Assembly (NCBI GenBank): GCA_016219005.1
Contig: JACRCN010000068.1
Location: 32,246-96,245 of the forward strand
Source: Deltaproteobacteria bacterium
GTDB lineage: Bacteria > Desulfobacterota > Desulfobacteria > Desulfobacterales > SpSt-501
Length of the DNA stretch: 64,000 bases
Direction: 5' to 3'
A program made the translations under genes and the position numbers. Below, one piece after another: positions 8,119 to 17,407 of the stretch (positions within the stretch are counted from its first letter, which is position 1; the number at the start of each line of letters is the position of its first letter). The notes beneath the pieces were generated by a model. The model saw only the letters and a list, made by a program, of their open reading frames with translations, had not been told where the DNA came from and made no database searches.

Positions 8119-9090
8119 ATGCCAAAGCCATTGATACTGATTGCGCTCGGCGGCAACGCCCTGATCCAGAAGGGCCAGAAGGGAACCGCCGAGGAGCAGT
8201 TCGCGAACCTGAAGGTGCCCATGCGGCAGATTGCCCGGCTGTCGCGCGATTACCGCATCGTGATCACCCACGGCAACGGCCCCCAGGCGGGCAACCTGCT
8301 GCTGCAGCAGGAGAGCTGCCGCGAGGTGCCGAACATGCCGCTTGAGATCATCGTTGCCATGACGCAGGGGCAGATCGGCTACATGATCGAGTCCAGCCTC
8401 GACCGGGCCTTGATGGAGATCGGCGTTACCACCGAGCAGCTGTTCGTGTCCCTGATTTCCTACGTCGTGGTCGACGAGAAGGACCCTGCATTCCGGAACC
8501 CCACCAAGCCCATCGGCCCCTTCTACACAGAGGAGCAGGCCCGGGGCCTGCCCTACGTCATGGCCAGGACGGACAAGGGCTTCCGGCGCGTGGTGGCCTC
8601 CCCCAAACCGCTTGCGATCGTCGAGCACCGCGAGATCAAAAAATTGATCGAGATGGGCTTCATCGTCATTTGCTGCGGCGGCGGGGGCATCCCGGTGATC
8701 CGCAAGGAACGTAAATTCAGAGGGGTCGATGCCGTCATCGACAAGGATCTGGCCAGCGCGGTGCTCGCCGGCGAGATCAAGGCGGACGTCTTCATCATCG
8801 CCTCGGATGTGCCCGGGGTGTCCGTCGATTGGGGGAAACCGGCGCAACGGCAGTTGCGCAAAGTTCAACGGGCAGAGCTGGAGCGGTACCTGGCGGAGGG
8901 GCATTTCCCGGCCGGCTCGATGGGCCCCAAGGTGCAGGCCATCCTGCAGTTTCACCGGGCCACCGGCAACCGGGGGATTATCTGCCACCTCGCGGACATC
9001 GAGCGGGCCGTTGCCGGGGCGGCCGGGACGGAAGTAGAAGCGATCTCAAAAATGCATCTGACGGTCGATGGCGGCGCGGCCCGCCTCTGA
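8119..9090 (+). CDS. arcC: Carbamate kinase with repeat-derived C-terminal tail
   Basis: 323 aa, amino-acid-kinase fold. N-terminal LIALGGNALIQKGQKGT and ITHGNGPQAGNLLLQQE are carbamate kinase hallmarks; CCGGGGIPV and ADVFIIASDVPGV are also conserved. It makes ATP from carbamoyl phosphate and ADP, releasing ammonia and CO2, and so gives the energy yield of citrulline breakdown. The family normally ends at an AGTxI/V motif; here AGTEV is followed by about 17 extra residues encoded by a copy of the intergenic repeat (9037-9108), which also supplies the TGA stop. The ribosome-binding site is weak. Confidence 0.9.
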   Translation: MPKPLILIALGGNALIQKGQKGTAEEQFANLKVPMRQIARLSRDYRIVITHGNGPQAGNLLLQQESCREVPNMPLEIIVAMTQGQIGYMIESSLDRALMEIGVTTEQLFVSLISYVVVDEKDPAFRNPTKPIGPFYTEEQARGLPYVMARTDKGFRRVVASPKPLAIVEHREIKKLIEMGFIVICCGGGGIPVIRKERKFRGVDAVIDKDLASAVLAGEIKADVFIIASDVPGVSVDWGKPAQRQLRKVQRAELERYLAEGHFPAGSMGPKVQAILQFHRATGNRGIICHLADIERAVAGAAGTEVEAISKMHLTVDGGAARL

Positions 9091-9108
9091 AAAAGGCTCA
9101 CCCCAAGA
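9037..9108 (+). repeat. MITE-like repeat, copy A (partial), fused to the 3' end of arcC
   Basis: The sequence from GAAGCGATCTCAAAAATGCATC through GCCCGCCTCTGAAAAA to the CTCACC region matches the first half of the repeats at 19970-20113 and (inverted) 27862-28006. It begins with the same 16-bp end and fades out near 9108, so the right half and right inverted end are missing. It contributes the last ~17 codons and the stop of the carbamate kinase gene. Confidence 0.75.
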
Positions 9109-9133
9109 CAGGTCAACAATTCAGGAGAACTTC

Positions 9134-10501
9134 ATGAACCGCAAGAACGTAATCATCATCGGTGCCGCCGGCAGAGATTTCCACAACTTCAACACCTGCT
9201 ACCGCGACAACCCGGCATATAACGTGGTCGCTTTCACCGCGGCCCAGATACCGGACATCGCAGGCCGCAAGTATCCGGCCGCCCTCGCCGGCAAGCTCTA
9301 CCCCAAGGGCATTCCCATCCACGCCGAGGCCGATCTTCCCAAGCTGATCCGGGCCCTCGACGTGAGCGATTGCGTGTTCTCCTACAGCGACGTGACCTAC
9401 CAGCACGTCATGAACGTCGCTGCCGTCGTGCAGGCGGCGGGCGCCAACTTCGTGCTGCCGGGGCCGAAGGACACCATGCTCAAGAGCCGCAAGCCCGTCA
9501 TCTCGGTGGGAGCTGTGCGCACCGGCTGCGGCAAGAGCCAAACCTCGCGGCGCGTGATCGAGATTCTCATGGCCCAAGGGCTGAAGGTGGTGGCGGTGCG
9601 CCACCCCATGCCCTACGGCGAGCTGGCCGCCCAGAAGGTGCAGCGGTTTGCCAGGATCAGCGATTTCTCGAAGCACAAGTGCACGGTCGAGGAGATGGAG
9701 GAATACGAACCCCATGTCGCGCGCGGCAACGTGATCTATGCCGGGGTGGACTACGAGGCCATTCTGAGGTCGGCCGAGAACGACCCGCAGGGCTGCGACG
9801 TGATCCTCTGGGACGGCGGCAACAACGACTTCCCCTTCTACAAACCCGACCTGCACGTGACCGTAGTGGACCCTCACCGGCCGGGGCACGAGATGTGCTA
9901 CTATCCGGGCAACGTCACCCTGAGGCTCGCCGACGTGGCGGTGATCAACAAGATCGACAGCGCCGATGCCGCCGGCATCGATGCCGTGCGCCGGAACATC
10001 GCAACGGTCAACCCGCGGGCGGTCGTCGTCGACGCCGCCTCGGTGCTCGAAATGGACAACCCGGCCGTGGTTCGGGGCAAACGGGTTCTCGCCGTGGAAG
10101 ACGGGCCGACGCTGACCCACGGCGAGATGAAGATCGGGGCGGCGGTGGTGGCGGCGCGCAAGTTCGGCGCGGCGGCCCTTGTCGACCCCCGGCCGTATCT
10201 GATGGGACGGCTCAAGGAGACGTTCCGGATTTACCCGGGCATCGGTACGGTGCTGCCCGCCATGGGCTACGGTGCCAGGCAATTGAAGGACCTGGAAGCC
10301 ACCATCGACCGCACCGACTGCGATGCGGTGGCGATCGGCACCCCCATCGACCTGAAGCGCATCATCCGGATCAAAAAACCGAGCACGCGCGTTTACTATA
10401 ACCTGCAGGAGCTCGGGAAGCCGGACCTGGTCATGGTGCTCGACGAGTTCATTCGCAAGCGCACCCTAGGCGGCAGAGCCAAAAGGCAGCCACGTCAATA
10501 G
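9134..10501 (+). CDS. COG2403-type predicted GTPase / cyclic 2,3-diphosphoglycerate synthetase-like protein
   Basis: 455 aa. A Rossmann-like N-terminal part (NVIIIGAAGRDFHNFN) is followed by a nucleotide-binding loop with TGCGKSQTSRR, DxxG-like CDVILWDGGNND and NKID (VAVINKID), so a P-loop GTPase or kinase core is visible. The family is shared with archaeal cyclic 2,3-diphosphoglycerate synthetase but is widespread in bacteria with no proven role. It begins 43 bp after carbamate kinase with a good AGGAG site, and the arrangement with ornithine carbamoyltransferase and carbamate kinase argues for a link to carbamoyl phosphate or acyl-phosphate chemistry. Function remains unknown; cPGS activity should not be assumed. 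Confidence 0.75.
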   Translation: MNRKNVIIIGAAGRDFHNFNTCYRDNPAYNVVAFTAAQIPDIAGRKYPAALAGKLYPKGIPIHAEADLPKLIRALDVSDCVFSYSDVTYQHVMNVAAVVQAAGANFVLPGPKDTMLKSRKPVISVGAVRTGCGKSQTSRRVIEILMAQGLKVVAVRHPMPYGELAAQKVQRFARISDFSKHKCTVEEMEEYEPHVARGNVIYAGVDYEAILRSAENDPQGCDVILWDGGNNDFPFYKPDLHVTVVDPHRPGHEMCYYPGNVTLRLADVAVINKIDSADAAGIDAVRRNIATVNPRAVVVDAASVLEMDNPAVVRGKRVLAVEDGPTLTHGEMKIGAAVVAARKFGAAALVDPRPYLMGRLKETFRIYPGIGTVLPAMGYGARQLKDLEATIDRTDCDAVAIGTPIDLKRIIRIKKPSTRVYYNLQELGKPDLVMVLDEFIRKRTLGGRAKRQPRQ

Positions 10502-10590
10502 CGCATGGAAGCGGTTTGCCGGAGCCCGCGCGCCTGGCGATGGCACACCCGGTTCGGTTCGGCCATAAACCACCCAAGTTGAGTAATGCC

Positions 10591-11496
10591 ATGATGCCAA
10601 ATTCGAGGTCCACCGACAGCCGCCCCGACCCTCGACGCCCCGAATTCTCCATAGCCCATCTGCGCCATGTGCCCCGGCGCTTTTACCGCCGCTGGGCTGC
10701 CGCCGGCCTGATTCTCGCCGTTTTCGGCTTCGTCGCGCATGCCTTCGCCACCGGCCAGATCGAATGGGACGTCGTCGCCAAGTTCTTCACGGCCACGGCC
10801 ATCATGGAGGGGCTGGTCAATACCGTCATCATGACCGTTCTTGCCATGATCCTGGGGATCTTCCTGGGGGTCGTGTTTGCCATCATGTTCATGTCCCCCA
10901 ACCCGGTGCTGAAGACGGTCGCCTGTTTCTACATCTGGTTTTTCCGCGGCACGCCGCTGCTGCTGCAGCTGCTGCTGTGGTTCAACCTGGCTCTCGTTTT
11001 TCCGATGATCGGCATTCCGGGGCTGTTCGAGTATCGCACGGTGGCCGTCATCACCCCATTCATGGCGACCCTTCTGGGGCTGGGAATCAACCAGGGCGCC
11101 TACACGGCGGAGGTCGTGCGCAGCGGCATCTTGTCGGTGGACATCGGACAAACGGAAGCCGCGAAGGCGATCGGCATGACCCGCCTGACCACGCTACGCC
11201 GCATCGTTTTGCCGCAGGCGATGCGCGTCATCATCCCGCCGGTGGGCAACGAGGTGATCAGCATGGTCAAGCTCACCTCCATGGCGAGCGTCATTCAATA
11301 CGCCGAGATTCTGCGCAACGCCCAGAGCATCTACTACGCCAACGCCCGGGTGATTGAACTGTTAATCGTCGCGGCCCTGTGGTATCTCATCGTCGTGACC
11401 GCACTTTCGGTGGGCCAGTATTTTCTCGAGAAACACTTCGCCAAGGGGGTCGGCGGCGCCAGGAACCGCCCCCGCCCTGTCGAGAGATCGCTATGA
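10591..11496 (+). CDS. Polar amino acid ABC transporter permease
   Basis: About 301 aa with roughly five or six membrane helices and the HisM/GlnP-type EAA loop ([22 protein letters not shown], read in part). [13 protein letters not shown] is typical of the amino-acid permease subfamily. It pairs with the ATPase that begins in the overlapping ATGA at 11493 and the binding protein at 12295. A single permease gene suggests a homodimer in the membrane. The start is uncertain: ATG at 10591 or 10594, or an upstream ATG at 10540 or TTG at 10516, are all possible, and none has a strong ribosome-binding site. Context suggests import of ornithine, citrulline or arginine. Confidence 0.85.
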   Translation: MMPNSRSTDSRPDPRRPEFSIAHLRHVPRRFYRRWAAAGLILAVFGFVAHAFATGQIEWDVVAKFFTATAIMEGLVNTVIMTVLAMILGIFLGVVFAIMFMSPNPVLKTVACFYIWFFRGTPLLLQLLLWFNLALVFPMIGIPGLFEYRTVAVITPFMATLLGLGINQGAYTAEVVRSGILSVDIGQTEAAKAIGMTRLTTLRRIVLPQAMRVIIPPVGNEVISMVKLTSMASVIQYAEILRNAQSIYYANARVIELLIVAALWYLIVVTALSVGQYFLEKHFAKGVGGARNRPRPVERSL

Positions 11497-12263
11497 ACAC
11501 GCCGCCGATGGTCGTTGCCGTCAACGTGCACAAGTATTTCGGAAGTCTTTGCGCCTTGAAGGACATCAGCATCGATGTCGCCAAGGGCGAAGTGCTCTGC
11601 GTCATCGGCCCTTCCGGATCAGGCAAGAGCACGTTTTTACGCTGCATCAACCAGTTGGAGAAAACCGACCGGGGGGCGATCTGGATCGATGGCGAATTGG
11701 CCGGGTTCCGCCGGGTTGGGGATGCCTTGTACGAGCTGAACGACAAGGAAATCGCGCGGCAACGCATCTCCATCGGCATGGTGTTCCAGCGTTTCAACCT
11801 TTTCGGCCACATGACCGCACTGGAGAACATCACCGAGGGCCCGGTCACCGCTCAAAAGCGACCGCGGGCCGAGGCCGTCGAGGAGGCGCTGGCGCTTCTG
11901 AACCGGGTGGGGCTTTCGGCCAAGCGCGATGCATATCCGGCGCAGCTCTCCGGCGGGCAGCAGCAGCGCGTCGCCATCGCCCGCGCCTTGGCCATGCGGC
12001 CCAAGCTGATGCTCTTCGACGAGCCGACCTCGGCGCTCGACCCCGAGCTGGTGGGCGAGGTGCTGGCCGCCATGCGGGATCTGGCCCGATCGGGAATGAC
12101 CATGATCGTCGTCACGCACGAGCTCGGTTTTGCGCGCGAAGTCGCAAGCCGCGTGGTCTTTATGGATGAGGGTGCCGTCGTCGAGTCCGGCTCGCCCCGG
12201 GAAATCCTGGTGCGGCCGCAGCACCCGCGCACCAGGGATTTCATTGCCGCCGTGCTGAAGTAG
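11493..12263 (+). CDS. Polar amino acid ABC transporter ATP-binding protein
   Basis: 256 aa, HisP/GlnQ-type ATPase. Walker [11 protein letters not shown]-loop [12 protein letters not shown], signature [15 protein letters not shown] and Walker [13 protein letters not shown] are all intact. Its ATG overlaps the TGA of the permease gene (ATGA), so translation is probably coupled. It energises uptake by the permease at 10591. Confidence 0.92.
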   Translation: MNTPPMVVAVNVHKYFGSLCALKDISIDVAKGEVLCVIGPSGSGKSTFLRCINQLEKTDRGAIWIDGELAGFRRVGDALYELNDKEIARQRISIGMVFQRFNLFGHMTALENITEGPVTAQKRPRAEAVEEALALLNRVGLSAKRDAYPAQLSGGQQQRVAIARALAMRPKLMLFDEPTSALDPELVGEVLAAMRDLARSGMTMIVVTHELGFAREVASRVVFMDEGAVVESGSPREILVRPQHPRTRDFIAAVLK

Positions 12264-12294
12264 CGTAAACCCATATCACTTAAGGAGGATAGCG

Positions 12295-13125
12295 ATGAAC
12301 ATCATGATCAGGGTTCTGGTAGCCGCCGTTGTGTTGGCCATGGCTGTTCCGTCGGGAGCGCAGGACTTGCCGGAGCGCGTGAAACGCGAGGGCAAGATCA
12401 TCGTAGCGACCATGAGCAACTACCCCCCCATCTGCTACAAGGATCCCGCGACCAACCAGCTGACCGGGTTCGACATCGACCTCGGGGAAGCCATCGCCAA
12501 GGAACTGGGAGTGAAGCTGCAGTGGGAGGAGACGGCTTTCGCACAGGTCTTCAGCTCGCTCGCCACGGGCCGGGTGGACATGGCGCTCATAGGCATCAGC
12601 GATTACCCGTCGCGGCGGGATGTCGCCGATTTCGTCGATTACATGCGCAACGGCGCCCAGTTCTACACCCTGCAGTCGCGCGCCAAGGACATCAAGACGA
12701 CCGACGATCTGTGCGGCAAGACGGTCGGCGCCAGCCGCAACACCAGCTGGCCGAAGCAGATCGAAGAATGGAGCGCTGCCAATTGCGCCGCCAAGGGTAA
12801 ACCGGTCGTCAAAGTGGTCGGAACCGAAGGATCCGCCGATGCGCGCACACAGCTTAAATCCGGGCGCCTGGATGCCGCCGCTCAGGGCAACGAAACCCTG
12901 CCGTACTTCCAGAAGCTGGAACCCAATACCTACGCGATCATCGGCAAGCCTTTCACCGAGGACATCGTGGGGCTTCCGGTCTCGAAAAAGGAACCCCAGC
13001 TGCGGGATGCGGTAAAAGGCGCCCTCGAGCGCCTGCAGGCCAAGGGCATCTATGACAAGCTCCTTGAAAAATACGGGCTGCAGCCCAGCAAGTTCACGCC
13101 GATCGCCATCAACCAGGGCAAGTAA
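12295..13125 (+). CDS. Periplasmic amino-acid-binding protein of ABC transporter
   Basis: 276 aa with a Sec signal peptide (MNIMIRVLVAAVVLAMAVPSGA, cleavage probably near residue 23) and a type II solute-binding fold (SBP_bac_3). LTGFDIDLGEAIAKELG and RVDMALIGISDYPSRRD match the family. AAGGAGG lies seven to eight bases before the ATG. It delivers the substrate to the permease/ATPase encoded just upstream. By operon context the ligand is likely a cationic or ureido amino acid (ornithine, arginine, citrulline); this is inferred. Confidence 0.9.
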   Translation: MNIMIRVLVAAVVLAMAVPSGAQDLPERVKREGKIIVATMSNYPPICYKDPATNQLTGFDIDLGEAIAKELGVKLQWEETAFAQVFSSLATGRVDMALIGISDYPSRRDVADFVDYMRNGAQFYTLQSRAKDIKTTDDLCGKTVGASRNTSWPKQIEEWSAANCAAKGKPVVKVVGTEGSADARTQLKSGRLDAAAQGNETLPYFQKLEPNTYAIIGKPFTEDIVGLPVSKKEPQLRDAVKGALERLQAKGIYDKLLEKYGLQPSKFTPIAINQGK

Positions 13126-13158
13126 GCCTGCGGATGAAGCGGGCCGGGAAGTGCCCCT

Positions 13159-14586
13159 ATGGAATCGAGCGGTGGACACAACGGACACGCGAACATGCCG
13201 TCAGCTAACATGGGGTCAAAGACCATCGGCGAGTGCCTGGCAGAATTCTGCGTCAAATTGAGGTGGGGCGATTTGCCGGAGGAGGTTATCGGCTATGCCA
13301 AGCTGCTGCTTTTGGATTTGCTCGGAGCAGCGCTGGCGGGTGTCGAAACGGCGGAAGTGAAGAGCGGCATTGCCGCCGTGAAAATTTTTGGATCGGCCGG
13401 CGGCCCCAGCACCCTCTGGGGGACGGCACTTCACTCCGCGCCGGCCCACGCCGCTTTTATCAACGGCATCGCCGCCCATGCCCAGGAGCTCGATGACTTC
13501 GGGGGGGTGGACCATTCCGGGGCCGTGGTGGTCCCCGCCTTGCTGGCGATCGGTGAAGCGCTGCCGCCGGTAACCGGAAAAAGGCTTCTCGAGGCCATGG
13601 TGGTCGGTTATGAAGCGGGCCGACGGGTTCTCGAGGCGGCCGGCGGATACAGGGCCCACAACAATGCCTCGGGCTGGCATTCCACCGGGACCTGCGGAAG
13701 CTTCGGTGCGGCGGCGGCCGCGGCCAAGGTCCTGGGGATGGATGCCCGCAAAACCACGTGGGCCATCGGTCTGGCCGGAACCTTCACCGGAGGAACCTGG
13801 GCGTTTATCAAGGATGGCGCCATGAGCAAGCGCTATCACGCCGGACGCGCGGCTGAAACCGGTGTCGTGGCGGCGTGCCTGGCGCGTTCAGGTTTCACCG
13901 GGCCGGCGCATATTTTCGAGTCCGATTGGGGCGGCTTTTTCCAGACCTATGCCAAAGGCCAGGCGCAGCCTGCAAGATTGACCGAGGACCTGGGGCGCAA
14001 TTTCAAAATCATGCGCAGCGGAATCAAACCCTATGCCAGCTGCCGTGACATCCACAGCACCCTGGACGTGATTCTGGACGGGCGGCGCGATCAGGGTCTC
14101 AGACCGGAGGATATCGACCGCGTCGAGGTCCGCTGCATCCCGGAGATGAAACAGATGCTCGGAGAAAAGGCCCAGCCGTCGACGCGGCTGGAGGCCCAGC
14201 TCAGTCTTGCCTACAGTGTCGCCGTCGCTTTGGCGGCAGGCCGGGCGTCGCTTGCGGAATATGAAGAGCCCTGGTTGAGCGATCCGTTCGTTCGCGCGTT
14301 GGCGCAGCGGGTGAACCTGGTCGTGGACCCCGGACTTCCATTCGACTCGGAGCCGCATGTCAGCATCGTAACGCGCGACGGGCGTGTGATTCAGGGGCAT
14401 GTCGATTTTGCCCGCGGCGCGCCTGAAAATTCGCTGTCCCGGGTGGAAGTGGAAGAAAAATTCGAGAGGCTGGCCGGCATGGCGCTGCCGCCCGGCCAGG
14501 TCCGGGAGCTCAAGCAGATGGTTAGCGCCGTCGAGGCTGTGGAGGATATCCGGGAAATCACCCGGCTGTTGGCGAGATTGAACTGA
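13159..14586 (+). CDS. MmgE/PrpD family protein
   Basis: 475 aa with the family's N-terminal helical domain (LLLDLLGAALAGV; HNNASGWHSTGTCGSFGAAAAAAK; KRYHAGRAAETGV; KPYASCRDIHSTLD). Members include 2-methylcitrate dehydratase and cis-aconitate decarboxylase, but most are uncharacterised. Placed between the amino-acid transporter and argininosuccinate lyase, it may handle an amino-acid-derived or dicarboxylate intermediate; propionate metabolism genes are absent here. The start at 13159 has GGGAAG upstream; ATGs at 13195 and 13210 are alternatives because the first residues (GGHNGHANMPSANMG) are not conserved-looking. Confidence 0.8.
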   Translation: MESSGGHNGHANMPSANMGSKTIGECLAEFCVKLRWGDLPEEVIGYAKLLLLDLLGAALAGVETAEVKSGIAAVKIFGSAGGPSTLWGTALHSAPAHAAFINGIAAHAQELDDFGGVDHSGAVVVPALLAIGEALPPVTGKRLLEAMVVGYEAGRRVLEAAGGYRAHNNASGWHSTGTCGSFGAAAAAAKVLGMDARKTTWAIGLAGTFTGGTWAFIKDGAMSKRYHAGRAAETGVVAACLARSGFTGPAHIFESDWGGFFQTYAKGQAQPARLTEDLGRNFKIMRSGIKPYASCRDIHSTLDVILDGRRDQGLRPEDIDRVEVRCIPEMKQMLGEKAQPSTRLEAQLSLAYSVAVALAAGRASLAEYEEPWLSDPFVRALAQRVNLVVDPGLPFDSEPHVSIVTRDGRVIQGHVDFARGAPENSLSRVEVEEKFERLAGMALPPGQVRELKQMVSAVEAVEDIREITRLLARLN

Positions 14587-14635
14587 GGGTTTCGCGTCCG
14601 TGACCCACCGGCCGCGACCGAAGAGGGGATCCGTT

Positions 14636-16138
14636 ATGGCTAGGCAACCGGCCGAAAAGGCTCAGGTCTGGGGAGGGCGCCTGAACACGCCCCCGGACAA
14701 AATGAACATCGCATTTTGTTCGGGACGCGACGTTGCCTCCGTCCCCATGGCCGACGAGCTTCTGCTCAAATACGATATCTGGACCAATCTCGCCCATGTG
14801 AAGATGCTCAACCGCTGCGGAATCCTGAAGGATGACGAGTGCCGGGAGCTTTGCGATGCGCTGGTTGCCCTCGACACGAAGGTGCGACAGGGGGATTTTC
14901 ATCTGGATCCCCGGAAAGAGGATGTCCACATCAACATCGAGCACCACATCACCCACACGCTGGGGATAGAGGCCGGAAAGAAAATCCACACGGGCCGCAG
15001 CCGCAACGACCAGAGCGGCACGGATATCAAACTCTACCTGCGCGACCAGCTTCTGGAGACTTCAGAGAACGTCAAGACCCTGATCGAAGCCATCCTGGAA
15101 AAGGCCGCACCGGAGCTCAAGTCCATCATGCCGGGCTTTACTCACTATCAGCCCGCCATGCTGACCACCGCGGCCCATTGGCTGACCAGCTGGAGCCAGG
15201 CGTTATTGAGAGACCTGGAACGGCTGGTCCAGGACCTGGAAATGCTGAACCGATCGCCTTTGGGAGCTGCCGCGGCGTTCGGGACATCCTGGGCGATCGA
15301 CCGGGAATATGCGGCGCAGCTTTTGGGGTTTGACGCGCCCGACGAAAACAGCCTGGATTGCATCAGCGCCAGGGGTGAATACGAAGCCCGCGCGGCCGCA
15401 ACCCTTTCGTTCTTAATGAACCACCTCGGCACCATTGCCCAGGACATGATCCTGCTCAGTATGCCGTATTACGGCATGCTGGTTATCCCGGACCAGTATG
15501 TCACCGGCTCCTCCATCATGCCGCAGAAAAAGAACCCCGATTTCGCCGAGCTGATCCGCGGGAAAGCCGCCTGCTGCCACGGAGCGCTCGCGAGCCTGCT
15601 GGGGATCCAAAAGGGGTCGATGAGCGGGTACAACCGTGAGTACCAGCTCAGCAAATACGTCATCATGGACGTTTTCCGCGAGTGCCGCGATGCGCCGTCG
15701 ATCCTGAGCGCCGTCATAAACGCCATGACCTTCAATCGGGCGGAGATGCTCGCCAAGGCGCAGAAGGGCTTCATGAACAGCGTCGACGTCGCCGACCTGC
15801 TGGCGCGGAAGTTTAATCTGGCCTTTCGCGACTGCTATGAACTGCTCTCTTTGGCCGTCAAGAATTGTGAAGCTGCCGGACAGCTGACAAAGCAAGGGCT
15901 GGAAAAGGCGATCGACCATTTGGGTCTTCCCGTCAAACTGTCGAAAAGGGATATCCGGCTTTTCAATTCACCCTATCTGCTGCTGCAGGAAAAGGAGCAT
16001 ACGGGGGCACCTTCGGTCGCCTCCGTGAAAAGGATGACGGTGTTGCAGGCGCACGCCTTGCAGAAGGTCGCTAAAAAAATCAGGGCGTTTCACAACCGTG
16101 TGCGGTCGGCTCAAAAAGAATGTTTCCGGCGGCAATAG
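14636..16138 (+). CDS. argH: Argininosuccinate lyase (extended form)
   Basis: 500 aa, member of the fumarase/aspartase superfamily. The signature GSSIMPQKKNP contains the catalytic Ser loop; HTGRSRNDQ (substrate binding) and the TDIKLYLRD segment are specific for argininosuccinate lyase. It cleaves argininosuccinate to arginine and fumarate. At 500 aa it is longer than the common ~460 aa. The ATG at 14636 follows AGAGGGGA; a GTG at 14600 is possible. No argininosuccinate synthase is present in the window, so this could be a catabolic paralogue acting on an argininosuccinate-like ureido or guanidino compound taken up by the operon's transporter. Confidence 0.82.
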   Translation: MARQPAEKAQVWGGRLNTPPDKMNIAFCSGRDVASVPMADELLLKYDIWTNLAHVKMLNRCGILKDDECRELCDALVALDTKVRQGDFHLDPRKEDVHINIEHHITHTLGIEAGKKIHTGRSRNDQSGTDIKLYLRDQLLETSENVKTLIEAILEKAAPELKSIMPGFTHYQPAMLTTAAHWLTSWSQALLRDLERLVQDLEMLNRSPLGAAAAFGTSWAIDREYAAQLLGFDAPDENSLDCISARGEYEARAAATLSFLMNHLGTIAQDMILLSMPYYGMLVIPDQYVTGSSIMPQKKNPDFAELIRGKAACCHGALASLLGIQKGSMSGYNREYQLSKYVIMDVFRECRDAPSILSAVINAMTFNRAEMLAKAQKGFMNSVDVADLLARKFNLAFRDCYELLSLAVKNCEAAGQLTKQGLEKAIDHLGLPVKLSKRDIRLFNSPYLLLQEKEHTGAPSVASVKRMTVLQAHALQKVAKKIRAFHNRVRSAQKECFRRQ

Positions 16139-16156
16139 GCTCAATTGGAACCGGCC

Positions 16157-16957
16157 ATGGATCCCCAACTCCGGCGGGCGGTCGAATTTCTGGAACTCGA
16201 CCCGCTCAGAAACATCGTTCTCCTAAAAACGCTGTCTCATTATCCCGAGGCGATTCGCTGCCACTTTCACGAGGGGCCTGAAGCGGCTGGAGTGCTCCTG
16301 CTGCTTCCAGGCGGAGCTTCGTCTTTCGACCGGCGGAATTACCCCGGCACGGATTTTGTGGTTTTCACCGCCGCGACCCATCCGGCTATTTTGCCTGAGC
16401 TGTTGCGGCATGTGCCCGCAGGCGGGAAGCTTTTGTTCAAGCTCGGGGAGCCGCAACACCATGCGTGGGTGCGCCGGTTTTTCAGCCTCGAGCGGGTAAA
16501 TGCCTTTGTCTCCTACACGGCGGCTCCCGGCAAGCTCTATGCGGCAGCGGACGGTGTCACGGTTTCAGGTGCAGCGGACGGCGTTTGCCTGGATCTATAC
16601 GCCGGCCTGGGCCATTCGCGCGAGGAACTGCGCACCCGCTTCGCGAAGGGTCAAGCGCTCTCCTTCACGGTGTATGGGGGCGACAAGCCGCTCTCCTCGT
16701 GCTTCACGGCCCCGAATTTCGGGAAGATATACGAGATAGGCGGCGTCTACACCGATCCCGATGAGCGTCGCCGTGGTTTGGCCCGCAAGGTCGTGGAAAC
16801 GGCGTTGCATCACTTGGGCCAAGCCGGTTTCCGGGCGCGCTATCAGGCGCAGGAGGACAACCGGGCTTCGATACGGTTGGCCGAATCGATCGGCCTGCGG
16901 CATGTCGTGACCTATGAACATTGGCGGCATGAGCCCGCCATGAAAGAGGCGGTATAA
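16157..16957 (+). CDS. GNAT family N-acetyltransferase
   Basis: About 266 aa with a C-terminal GNAT fold: IGGVYTDPDERRRGLARKVV contains the acetyl-CoA pyrophosphate loop RRxGLA, followed by RASIRLAESIGLR. The N-terminal half resembles the GNAT-like domain found in FR47-type proteins, suggesting a tandem GNAT arrangement. The stop overlaps the ATG of the next gene (TAATG). It probably acetylates an amine or amino acid in the ornithine/arginine pathway; the substrate is unknown. A TTG at 16145 could also serve as start. Confidence 0.75.
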   Translation: MDPQLRRAVEFLELDPLRNIVLLKTLSHYPEAIRCHFHEGPEAAGVLLLLPGGASSFDRRNYPGTDFVVFTAATHPAILPELLRHVPAGGKLLFKLGEPQHHAWVRRFFSLERVNAFVSYTAAPGKLYAAADGVTVSGAADGVCLDLYAGLGHSREELRTRFAKGQALSFTVYGGDKPLSSCFTAPNFGKIYEIGGVYTDPDERRRGLARKVVETALHHLGQAGFRARYQAQEDNRASIRLAESIGLRHVVTYEHWRHEPAMKEAV

Positions 16958-17385
16958 TGTCGACGAGTATTTTATACGTGATCATCGGCGCCCTCGGAAC
17001 GGGGTTATGGAACGTCTTCATCTCGTCCGCCTCGCGCCAGATGCATCCGCTGCTGGGCGCCCTCATCACCGAACTGACGGCCTTCACCGCCGGGGCCTTG
17101 ATTTTTCTGCCGGTGTTGAGCGGCGGCTTTCCCAAGCCTTCCTTCAGGGCCGTGATCATGTGCATGCTGGCCGGGCTCTCCGTGCTGCTGGCCGACTTCT
17201 TTATCCTGAAGGCTTACAGGCAGGGGGTTCAGATTTCCATCGGCGGACCCATCATCATCGGCGGCAGCATCGTGGTGGTGACGCTGATGGGGCTTTTTCT
17301 GGGCGAGCGGATGACGCTGCTCAAGGCCCTCTCCATCCTGATGATCGTCTCCGGGGCTTCGATCCTGGGGAGCCTGTCGCGCTGA
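16957..17385 (+). CDS. EamA/DMT-type small membrane transporter
   Basis: 142 aa with five likely membrane segments and the short half-transporter layout of EamA (drug/metabolite transporter) proteins, which work as dimers. The segment VVTLMGLFLGERMTLLKALSILMIVSGA is a typical EamA end (read in part). Translation is coupled to the preceding acetyltransferase. It is the last gene of the plus-strand operon and may export an acetylated product or an amino acid; this is an inference from order only. Confidence 0.75.
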   Translation: MSTSILYVIIGALGTGLWNVFISSASRQMHPLLGALITELTAFTAGALIFLPVLSGGFPKPSFRAVIMCMLAGLSVLLADFFILKAYRQGVQISIGGPIIIGGSIVVVTLMGLFLGERMTLLKALSILMIVSGASILGSLSR

Positions 17386-17407
17386 ATCCCCCCAGGCAAT
17401 CCTGGAA

